A stretch of 64,000 bases of DNA from NCBI GenBank assembly GCA_036378535.1, contig DASUWH010000059.1, positions 121,408 through 185,407 on the forward strand, in the 5' to 3' direction. Source of the DNA: Gp1-AA122 sp036378535 (GTDB lineage: Bacteria > Acidobacteriota > Terriglobia > Terriglobales > Acidobacteriaceae). The first letter of the stretch is position 1, and the number at the start of each line of letters is the position of its first letter. The notes under the pieces were generated by a model. It saw only the letters and a list, made by a program, of their open reading frames with translations. It had not been told where the DNA came from and ran no database searches. Of the stretch, positions 53,859 to 61,059 are shown piece after piece. The translations under genes and the position numbers were made by a program.

Positions 53859-54533
53859 ATGCTTCTTCTTTCCATTGATACGTCCGGCAAATACGGCAGC
53901 ATTGCGCTGTCGCTGTGTAACAGCGATGGCAGGTGCGATGCGATCGAAGTGGTGCCGTTGGTTGGAGGTACATTTTCGGCAGAGTTGGTGCCCCAGATCG
54001 CTGCCTTGCTCGCCAAGCACGGTTTCTCTAAACAGGACATCGACGGCTTTGCCGTAGCGACCGGGCCTGGCTCTTTCACCGGGCTGCGTGTGGGGTTGGC
54101 AGCCATTAAGGCCCTAGCCGAAGTTCTGGGTAAGCCGATTGCGGCGGTCTCGTTGCTGGAGGCGGTCGCGGGGGCCGGTTCCGAGGTGGGGCGCGTTCTG
54201 GCGGTGATGGATGCGGGCCGCAAGGAGGTATTTGCTGGCGACTGCGAGGTGGACGCCTCCCATTCCAAGATCCGTGTGACCGGTGAGGAACTGGTTCGCC
54301 TCGACGAGTTGTCGAGCAGAGTGCACGGCCGGCGTGTTCTCACTCCCGACGAGGACCTGGGTAATCAACTGGGCCAGAACGGGGTCACGATACAGATCGT
54401 CACGCGTCCCCGCAGCGATGCCATTGCGCGCCTGGGCTGGCGGAAAATTCAGGCGGGAGAAACCGTAACGCCAGAACAGCTCGAGGCGAACTACATCCGC
54501 CGCTCTGACGCTGAAATCTTCTCCAAGCCATAA
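53859..54533 (+). CDS. tsaB: tRNA threonylcarbamoyladenosine protein TsaB
   Basis: Partner of TsaD/TsaE in making t6A at tRNA position 37. The 224-residue product begins MLLLSIDTSGKYGSIAL, the usual TsaB N terminus, and has TGPGSFTGLRVGLAAIKALAEV, a Gly-rich ASKHA segment. The ATG at 53859 is preferred; a GTG 12 codons upstream lies 4 bases after the mce stop and is unlikely on homology. rimI follows 9 bases later, a common pairing. Confidence 0.92.
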   Translation: MLLLSIDTSGKYGSIALSLCNSDGRCDAIEVVPLVGGTFSAELVPQIAALLAKHGFSKQDIDGFAVATGPGSFTGLRVGLAAIKALAEVLGKPIAAVSLLEAVAGAGSEVGRVLAVMDAGRKEVFAGDCEVDASHSKIRVTGEELVRLDELSSRVHGRRVLTPDEDLGNQLGQNGVTIQIVTRPRSDAIARLGWRKIQAGETVTPEQLEANYIRRSDAEIFSKP

Positions 54534-54541
54534 GGAAGGTC

Positions 54542-54997
54542 TTGAAGCTTCGCATCGCAACGTCTGCAGACATTCCCGCCATAGTCGCTCTAGAAAGGCA
54601 ATCCGATGGCGCTGCGCACTGGAGCGATGAAAAGTACAACAGCATTTTCAACGCTTCTAATCCGCGCAGGCTGATTGTCGTGATGGAAACAGACGGTGCC
54701 GCTGTAGCTTTCCTCGTGGTCAGAATCGTGGGTTCCGACTGGGAAATCGAGAATATTGTTGTGGACTCCGGCCTGCGCCGGCAGGGAATTGGCTCAACCC
54801 TGATTCGTGATTTGCAGGACAGGGCTCGCGCGGAACATGCGGAACTGCTTCTGCTGGAAGTGCGGGAATCGAATTGGGCAGCCCGCGCTCTGTACGAGAA
54901 AGCGGGCTTTATCCAGCGGGGCTACAGAAGCCGCTACTATCAAGATCCGGAGGAGAACGCAATCTGCTACGGCTTCGAAGTCAGCTCGGGCGAGTAG
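54542..54997 (+). CDS. rimI: Ribosomal-protein-alanine acetyltransferase RimI-like
   Basis: A 151-residue GNAT acetyltransferase. IENIVVDSGLRRQGIGSTLI is the acetyl-CoA binding region, followed by LLLEVRESNWAARALYEKAGF, typical of RimI, which acetylates the N-terminal alanine of ribosomal protein S18. The start is TTG after AAGGAAGG. Adjacency to tsaB supports the name. Confidence 0.88.
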   Translation: MKLRIATSADIPAIVALERQSDGAAHWSDEKYNSIFNASNPRRLIVVMETDGAAVAFLVVRIVGSDWEIENIVVDSGLRRQGIGSTLIRDLQDRARAEHAELLLLEVRESNWAARALYEKAGFIQRGYRSRYYQDPEENAICYGFEVSSGE

Positions 54998-55147
54998 TTC
55001 ACGGGTGCAATTTGCATCAGATTTAGTGCAAAACGCCGGCTTTTGCCGATACAAGATATGGAAAATTGGATTGAAGCAGTTCAGGACGTGTGGTACGTTT
55101 TAGGGGCTGTGACCACAATTTAATATCCCGGGTAGGAGGTCGGCTGG

Positions 55148-55378
55148 ATGCTCATTTCTCGAGACCAGCTCCTGGCCAGTCACGACGAGTTCCGCCGTCT
55201 GGCTCAGGAACACACGCAGTACGCGCAACGCCTCGATTCACTCACCCAAAAACGCTATCTAACCGAAGACGAGAAGCTGGAAGAAGTGCGGCTGAAGAAG
55301 CTGAAACTTCGCTTGAAGGACCAGATGGAGGCTATCGAGCGGCAGTATCGCCATAGCGTCCAGCATCAGGTCGCTTAA
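55148..55378 (+). CDS. DUF465 (YdcH-like) protein
   Basis: A 76-residue helical protein with DEFRRLAQEHTQYAQRLDSL followed by LTEDEKLEEVRLKKLKLRLKDQM, the family pattern (conserved E/DE-x2-L and LKK-x-L-KD). Function of the family is unknown. An excellent GGAGGT site lies 7 bases before the ATG. A terminator follows. Confidence 0.85.
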   Translation: MLISRDQLLASHDEFRRLAQEHTQYAQRLDSLTQKRYLTEDEKLEEVRLKKLKLRLKDQMEAIERQYRHSVQHQVA

Positions 55379-55434
55379 TCATCTGCCAATTGGTTCGCGG
55401 CTGTAGCCGCTTCAGGGGATTTCTGCTTTTCACG

Positions 55435-55459
55435 AGGCGCGCGTAAGCGCCTTTTTTCT
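55435..55459 (+). terminator. Rho-independent terminator
   Basis: AGGCGC (55435-55440), loop GCGTAA, GCGCCT (55447-55452), then T-run to 55457. It separates the DUF465 gene from the psd operon. Confidence 0.8.
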
Positions 55460-55500
55460 TTGCTACTTACGCCGTAAACCCTGATTTTTTGGCTCTGAAC

Positions 55501-55506
55501 TATAAT
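55501..55506 (+). promoter_or_regulatory. Putative -10 box of the psd operon
   Basis: TATAAT, a perfect -10 hexamer, 13 bases before the psd ATG at 55520. No good -35 is found at 16-18 bases upstream, so the signal is incomplete. If used, the leader would be only a few bases. Confidence 0.35.
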
Positions 55507-55519
55507 CTATAGAACTCCC

Positions 55520-56182
55520 ATGGTGCGTGATGGCTACTACTACGCTGCGGTGCTGCTGCTGGCAGCCATCCTGATCGGTTGGTTGACAACGCCGGCATGG
55601 TCAGTCCCATGCATGCTGCTGGCGGCGTTCTTTCTCTGGTTCTTTCGTGATCCCGAGCGGATTATTCCTGACACGCCGGGAGCCGTCGTTTCTCCTGCTG
55701 ATGGCAAAATCACCGACATTTCTGCGGTCCGCGTGGATGGCAGGCCGCGTACACGCATCACTATCTTTTTGAGTGTTTTCGACGTGCATGTGAACCGCTC
55801 TCCCATCGCGGGAACCATCCGCAACGTGCGCTATCAACGCGGAAAATACTTGAATGCGATGAACGAGCTCAGCGCCGATCAGAACGAGCAAAATATCGTT
55901 ACGCTCGCGGGGGAAGGGCAAACGGTTATCTTCAAGCAAATTGCCGGGTTGCTGGCGCGCAGAATAGTATTCACCAAGAAGATGGGCGACGTTGTACAGC
56001 GTGGCGAGCGGGTGGGGATGATCAAGTTCGGATCGCGGACAGACGTGGTGATGGATCCCGCGGCTCGCATTGATGTGAAAAAAGGTGACCGCGTAAAAGG
56101 TGGTTCCACAGTGCTGGCTTACTTGCTGCCGGTGCCGGACGATGTCATGGTTTCAGCCAGTGATGCCAGGGAGGCACGCTGA
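55520..56182 (+). CDS. psd: Phosphatidylserine decarboxylase
   Basis: Makes phosphatidylethanolamine from phosphatidylserine. The 220-residue short form has two N-terminal hydrophobic segments, FFRDPER, VVSPADGKI, HVNRSPIAG, and the self-cleavage site in KFGSRTDVV, where the Ser becomes the pyruvoyl group. It overlaps pssA by one base (TGATG), so the two enzymes of phosphatidylethanolamine synthesis are coupled. Confidence 0.93.
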   Translation: MVRDGYYYAAVLLLAAILIGWLTTPAWSVPCMLLAAFFLWFFRDPERIIPDTPGAVVSPADGKITDISAVRVDGRPRTRITIFLSVFDVHVNRSPIAGTIRNVRYQRGKYLNAMNELSADQNEQNIVTLAGEGQTVIFKQIAGLLARRIVFTKKMGDVVQRGERVGMIKFGSRTDVVMDPAARIDVKKGDRVKGGSTVLAYLLPVPDDVMVSASDAREAR

Positions 56183-57075
56183 TGGACGAAAATGGCCGGA
56201 TAGCTCCCCCAGTTCCGCGAAGAAGGAAAGAGGACCAGCAGCCCCGGCGCCAGCGCAAAGGCATGTACATCCTGCCGTCGCTGTTCACGACCGCGAATAT
56301 TGCTGCCGGATACTACGCCATATTGCAGGTTCTGCACGCCACGCCGGCGGAGTACTGGTATTTGGACAATGCCGCCAAGGCGATCGGATTCGCTGTATTG
56401 TTTGACGGCCTCGATGGCCGCATCGCGCGCATGACGCACACCAGCAGCGATTTTGGGCGCGAGTTGGACTCGCTTGCCGATGTGATCACCTTCGGTCTTG
56501 CTCCTGCGCTGCTGGCCTGGATGTGGGGGTTTCACCTGCTTCCGCAGAACGGCATGCCGCAGTTGCATACGAAGATCATTCAATTTGGCGCCATTGCCAG
56601 TTTTCTGTTCCTCATGGCAGGGGCATCACGCCTGGCCCGTTTCAATATTCAGGTGAATCCGCAGCCTTCCAATCCGGGAAGACCCGGTAAGAAGTATTTC
56701 GTGGGCATGCCCATACCCGCCGGCGCCGGCGTGATAGCGGCCGTGGTTCATTTCACTGACGGCGAGCCGGTCGCCTCCCCGTGGATCGCTCTGAGTTGGG
56801 TCTTGATGGTGATTGCCATCGCTTACTTGATGGTCAGCACCTGGCGCTTCTACAGCTTCAAAGATCCGAATCTGGTGACCCGACAGCCCTTCCGGCTGAT
56901 CATTCTGATTGCGGCTTTGTTTGCGGGAATCTGGTTCTTCTCCGGGCCGCTGCTGTTCTCTCTGGCATTGCTGTACATGGCCTCGGGCGTGTTCTGGCGG
57001 CTGCAGTGGATTTTCCGGCGCCGGGAAGTCCCACCTGCGCCTCCGGCATATAAGGAAGTCTCCCAACCCTCATGA
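56182..57075 (+). CDS. pssA: CDP-diacylglycerol-serine O-phosphatidyltransferase
   Basis: Forms phosphatidylserine at the inner membrane. The 297-residue protein has the CDP-alcohol phosphotransferase motif DGLDGRIAR then G(R)ELDSLAD at the expected spacing. It has about eight hydrophobic helices. An N-terminal cytoplasmic Arg/Lys-rich leader precedes the first helix. It overlaps the next gene by 4 bases. Confidence 0.93.
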   Translation: MDENGRIAPPVPRRRKEDQQPRRQRKGMYILPSLFTTANIAAGYYAILQVLHATPAEYWYLDNAAKAIGFAVLFDGLDGRIARMTHTSSDFGRELDSLADVITFGLAPALLAWMWGFHLLPQNGMPQLHTKIIQFGAIASFLFLMAGASRLARFNIQVNPQPSNPGRPGKKYFVGMPIPAGAGVIAAVVHFTDGEPVASPWIALSWVLMVIAIAYLMVSTWRFYSFKDPNLVTRQPFRLIILIAALFAGIWFFSGPLLFSLALLYMASGVFWRLQWIFRRREVPPAPPAYKEVSQPS

Positions 57076-58148
57076 GTACGCCGCCCAAATCGAATCCTAA
57101 TCCGCACTCTGGCACCCTCACCGCAGGTCTTTACAAGGTGGCGATTGTGGGCGGCACGACGCTGAAAGGCAAAGAAGTCGCCGAGTTGCTCAATGACCGC
57201 AACTTTCCCGCCGCCGACATCAAACTGCTGGACGATGACGAGTCGCTCGGCCAACTGGAAAGTATGGGAGATGAGGTCACCTTCATCCAGAGCGTTCGGG
57301 CCGAGCAGTTTGAGAATGTGGACTTTACTTTTTTCGCTTCTGATCCGGAGTGTACGCGCAAGAACTGGATTACAGCGCAACACAATGGGGGAGCGATCAT
57401 CGACTTGTCGTACGCCCTGGAAGACGAGCCCACGGCGCGTATCCGCGCCCCCTGGATCGAGCGGGAACTGGGACAAGCAGTGCCGTCGGAATTGCAGCCC
57501 GGTCCGGCGGTGGTTGCTCATCCCGCAGCCGTGGTTTTGGCATTATTGCTGATCCGAGCGAAGAAGGCCGGTACTGTCGAGCGCTTCGTCGCTACGGTTT
57601 ATGAACCTGCTTCCGAACACGGCCAGCGCGGCATGGACGAGCTGCACCAGCAAACGGTGAACCTGCTTTCCTTTCAGGAACTGCCCAAGGCCGTCTTTGA
57701 CGTGCAGATTGCCTTTAACATGCTGACCCGCTATGGGGAAGCGTCCAGTCCCAGCCTGGAATCGATTGAACGCCGCGTGCTCAAGCATTTCGAGCACATC
57801 GCCGGCTCGGATTCGACGAGCCCCTCATTGCTGCTGATGCAGGCCCCCATCTTCCACGGGCACGCCTTCTCCATCTATGTGGAGATGGAAAAAAGTGTGG
57901 CGCTGGGCGACCTTGCGCAGGCTCTGACCGGGGAGCACGTGAGCGTAACGCGTTTGGCTTCCGACGCGCCCAGCAATGTAAATGCGGCCGGGCAGGGTGA
58001 GATTCTGCTCTCGGTGGGGCGCGACGCCAATCACGAGAACGGCTACTGGATCTGGGCGGCTTCGGATAATTTGCGCATTGCCGCCCTGACTGCGGTGGAG
58101 ACGGCAGAAACCATGTTTGGTTCCCGGCCGCGGGGCAAAATTCAATGA
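57072..58148 (+). CDS. Usg-like ASADH homologue without catalytic Cys
   Basis: A 358-residue protein of the aspartate-semialdehyde dehydrogenase/N-acetylglutamyl-phosphate reductase fold. KVAIVGGTTLKGKEVAELL is the NAD(P)-binding start, with FFASDP, AFNML and QAPIFHGHA as family strings. Where ASADH has NPNC(S/T), this reads HPAAV, so the catalytic Cys is absent. E. coli Usg shows the same overall pattern. It lies within a phospholipid/LPS operon, 4-base overlaps on both sides. Not an ASADH enzyme; role unknown. Confidence 0.85.
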   Translation: MSTPPKSNPNPHSGTLTAGLYKVAIVGGTTLKGKEVAELLNDRNFPAADIKLLDDDESLGQLESMGDEVTFIQSVRAEQFENVDFTFFASDPECTRKNWITAQHNGGAIIDLSYALEDEPTARIRAPWIERELGQAVPSELQPGPAVVAHPAAVVLALLLIRAKKAGTVERFVATVYEPASEHGQRGMDELHQQTVNLLSFQELPKAVFDVQIAFNMLTRYGEASSPSLESIERRVLKHFEHIAGSDSTSPSLLLMQAPIFHGHAFSIYVEMEKSVALGDLAQALTGEHVSVTRLASDAPSNVNAAGQGEILLSVGRDANHENGYWIWAASDNLRIAALTAVETAETMFGSRPRGKIQ

Positions 58149-58666
58149 GGGCGTTAATTGTGCCTCTGGTGATGGCGCTTTGTCTCGCTGCGAGCGGATG
58201 CGGCTATCACACGGCCGGGCACGTTGTCACCGTACCTGACACGGTGCACACGATTGCCATCCCTGCCTTTATCAATCTATCCCCGACCTATCGTATCGAG
58301 CAGATGTTAACGGCGGCTGTGATTCACGAATTCAACCTGCGTACCCGATATCACATCGTCTATGATCCCGCCGAGGGAGCGGATGCTGTTTTGCAGGGCA
58401 CGGTAACGAGTACTAGCGTATTTCCCTCGACTTACGATTCCCAGACCGGTCGCGCTTCGAGCGTTCAAATCGCGGTCAGCATGAGCGTCACGCTCACCGA
58501 CACGGCAGGGAAAGTTCTGTATCAGAACCCGTCTTATGCGTTCCGCGACAACTATGAGGTTTCGCAGGATCTGAACAGCTTTTTTCAGGAAGATACTCCA
58601 GCCCTTCGGCGTCTATCGCGGGAGTTTGCCCGCGGCCTGGTGAGCAACGTCCTGGAGGGATACTGA
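58145..58666 (+). CDS. lptE: LptE-like LPS-assembly lipoprotein
   Basis: Outer-membrane lipoprotein that plugs LptD and helps insert LPS. The 173-residue product has a signal peptide and lipobox ASGC (Cys at about 19), then CGYHTAGH and an IAIPAFINLSPTYRIEQMLT stretch typical of LptE. The C-terminal region binds LptD in the family. It overlaps holA by one base, as in many bacteria where holA follows lptE. Confidence 0.9.
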   Translation: MRALIVPLVMALCLAASGCGYHTAGHVVTVPDTVHTIAIPAFINLSPTYRIEQMLTAAVIHEFNLRTRYHIVYDPAEGADAVLQGTVTSTSVFPSTYDSQTGRASSVQIAVSMSVTLTDTAGKVLYQNPSYAFRDNYEVSQDLNSFFQEDTPALRRLSREFARGLVSNVLEGY

Positions 58667-59790
58667 TGCGCGCCTTTGCCCAGGCGGATCGCTTCTTGTC
58701 TGATGTGCAGGCGCGCAAGCTGCGTCCGGCCTACGTTTTTGTTGGAGATGAAAGCTTCTTCCGCAGACGCTGCCGGGAGGCCATTCTGGAACACCTCGTT
58801 CCCGCCGAACTGCGTGATTTCAGCGTTTTTGAATTTGAACTGGGCGAGACGGAGCTGGCCGAAGTACTCGATCGCGCCCGCACGCCTTCGTTGATGGCCC
58901 CCTTTCAAGTGTTCTTTGTCCGCGGCGTCAAGGCGCTGTTCGGGCGCGGTTCGAATGAAGACAAGCTGGCGGCTATTGAGCAGTACTGCAAAGATCCCAA
59001 TCCAGACGCGCTCCTGATTTTTGTCGCCGACCACATCAGCATTCCCGCCGACGTCCGCAGGATGGAGATGACTGACAAAGAGCGCTACCAGCGCATTCGG
59101 GAAACCATGGGCCAGTATTGCGGGATTGTCGAGCTGTCCCGGGTGGAGGAAGGCGAGGCAGTGCGCTGGTTGTCGGATTACTGCAATACGCGCGCGGTAA
59201 GAATCGATGCTGACGCTGCCCGCGAGCTTGTGGACGCACTAGGCGGCGACATGATGATGATCTCCAACGAATTGGAGAAGCTGATTCTGTACGTTGCGGA
59301 GAAGAAACGGATCACACTCGGCGATGTCGAGACCATGGTTCTGGCGGCGAAGCAGCGCAGCCTCTATGAGCTGACAGATGCTATCTCAGCCAAAGACCGG
59401 GTCCGCGCGCTCGAAATGCTGGATGCCATTCTTTCTACCGGAGAGGGCGACGAGGCCGCCATCGGTCACCTGTACATGCTGGCCAAAACGTTTCGCCAGA
59501 TGCTCATCATCAGCGAGCGAAACGTGCGCGATACGCGGATGTTGTGGGCTGCGCTCTGGCAGGGATTCCGCGTTCCGCCCTTTGCCGCGGAAGACATCAT
59601 CAAGCAGGCGCGACGCTACAAATCCAAGCGCGAGCTGACCCGAGCCATCCGTCTGATTGCCAAAACCGACCTCGCGCTGCGTTCCAATCCTCCCAGCAAG
59701 CGCATGGTCCTGGAAAAGCTGGTGCTCGACCTCACCTCCGAGCCCAAACCAGAAATAGCAGGCTGGCAGCAGGAAGAGCTGCCGGTGTGA
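58666..59790 (+). CDS. holA: DNA polymerase III delta subunit
   Basis: Clamp-loader subunit that opens the beta clamp. The 374-residue product starts AFAQADRFLSDVQ and has AYVFVGDESFF near 26 and VDALGGDMMMISNELEKL near 190, matching HolA. The C-terminal third carries helical bundle segments. Last gene of the psd-pssA-usg-lptE-holA operon. Confidence 0.92.
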   Translation: MRAFAQADRFLSDVQARKLRPAYVFVGDESFFRRRCREAILEHLVPAELRDFSVFEFELGETELAEVLDRARTPSLMAPFQVFFVRGVKALFGRGSNEDKLAAIEQYCKDPNPDALLIFVADHISIPADVRRMEMTDKERYQRIRETMGQYCGIVELSRVEEGEAVRWLSDYCNTRAVRIDADAARELVDALGGDMMMISNELEKLILYVAEKKRITLGDVETMVLAAKQRSLYELTDAISAKDRVRALEMLDAILSTGEGDEAAIGHLYMLAKTFRQMLIISERNVRDTRMLWAALWQGFRVPPFAAEDIIKQARRYKSKRELTRAIRLIAKTDLALRSNPPSKRMVLEKLVLDLTSEPKPEIAGWQQEELPV

Positions 59791-60078
59791 ACACGGCACT
59801 TGGCCACTACTGCTTCGCCAATCTGGTGGCCGAAGTTGTGGGCAGGTAGCTCGAGCATGTGGAAGTGAACAGGTGCTCCCCGCAGCGCGCTCTGCCGGGG
59901 CGAAGTGAATAGAATTATCAGGAATGTAGCCCGCGAAGCGGGCGGAATCCATTAGCCCAGCGCGTAAGCGCTGGGATACGCCAGGGAACAGCGTTCAAGC
60001 CCCAAAGGGGGCGACACTCCTTCGCCCGGGTATTTCGCCGGTGGCAGCTCATCCTTGGGAACGAGTAGCATTGTCTAC
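59791..60078. repeat. Cluster of palindromes after holA
   Basis: Three hairpins in a row: GCCCGC-gaa-GCGGGC (59929-59943), CCCAGCGC-gtaa-GCGCTGGG (59956-59975), and GCCCC-aaa-GGGGGC (59999-60012; the outer pairs are approximate). No gene lies in the 288-base gap. The hairpins could attenuate or stabilise the operon's 3' end. They resemble the dispersed repeats elsewhere in the window. Confidence 0.75.
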
Positions 60079-60900
60079 ATGTCCCGCAATGCCGTTCTTC
60101 TCTGTCCCCCGACCTATTTTGAGGTCCGCGACCGGAAGAATCCGTACATGCGGGCTCCGATCGATCGCGAAAAAGCCCAGCGCCAGTGGGAGGAGTTGCG
60201 CCTGGCCCTGGAAGAGGCCGGACTGCAGGTGGAAACTATCGAGCCTGTTCGCGATCTGGAAGACATGGTGTTTTCCGCGAACCCTGTCTTTGTTGGCCAT
60301 CCGGCGCGGAGCACGAAATTCATTGTGCCCGGTGAGATGAAGCATCCCTCGCGCCAGCGTGAAGTTCCGCACTACGTTGATTGGTTTCGTAAACGGAACT
60401 ACAAGATCATGGCGCTGGATCTTCGCGGAGAGTGCCTGGAAGGCCACGGCGACCTGCTCTGGCATCCGGATGGTTCCAGGATTTGGGCGGGATACGGTTT
60501 TCGCTCAACCCGGGGTGGGATCGAAAAGTTTTCTGCCGCCATGAAGGAACTTGCCATTCCGGTCACTCCTCTCCAGTTGGTTGACGAATATTGCTATCAC
60601 CTCGATGCCGCTCTTTCTCCGCTCAATGCGGAGGCGGCGATCTACTATCCGGGAGCCTTCGCGCCTGTGGCCCGCGAGCAGTTGCGCCAGGGCTGGAAAC
60701 GGCTGTACGAGCTAAGCCGCGAGGATACGACCAGGTTTCTGTGTAACGGAATCGTAGCTGGCAGTTGCTATATCGCTCCCCACCTGACCAAGGACCTCGC
60801 TCAAGCGCTGCAGCAGGAAGGACTCACCCCGGTCGTGGTCGATGTATCAGAGTTCGAGAAATCCGGCGGCGGACCCTTCTGCATGAAGAACTTTCTGTAA
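60079..60900 (+). CDS. Amidinotransferase-fold / arginine deiminase-like enzyme
   Basis: A 273-residue guanidino-group-modifying enzyme. The catalytic triad is visible: acidic residue region ECLEGHGDLL, His in YCYHLDAALSPL, and Cys near the C terminus in SGGGPFCMKNFL. The family includes dimethylargininase, arginine deiminase and amidinotransferases; length fits dimethylargininase-like members, but the substrate is not certain. An in-frame start 8 codons upstream is possible; MSRNAVLLCPP looks like the natural N terminus. Confidence 0.8.
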   Translation: MSRNAVLLCPPTYFEVRDRKNPYMRAPIDREKAQRQWEELRLALEEAGLQVETIEPVRDLEDMVFSANPVFVGHPARSTKFIVPGEMKHPSRQREVPHYVDWFRKRNYKIMALDLRGECLEGHGDLLWHPDGSRIWAGYGFRSTRGGIEKFSAAMKELAIPVTPLQLVDEYCYHLDAALSPLNAEAAIYYPGAFAPVAREQLRQGWKRLYELSREDTTRFLCNGIVAGSCYIAPHLTKDLAQALQQEGLTPVVVDVSEFEKSGGGPFCMKNFL

Positions 60901-61059
60901 GGTTTCCAACCGACGGCGCGAACCGTTCTTCCCGATACTCCCCGCAACCTGAGGCGACTCCATTGCCCCTCTCTGGCATTGGGGGTAAGATGCGTGGCTA
61001 CAGGCGCTGGGGCGTGGTCGCACATCGGCCCCGTGCCCGCAGTGTCGCCTGGCTTCCCC

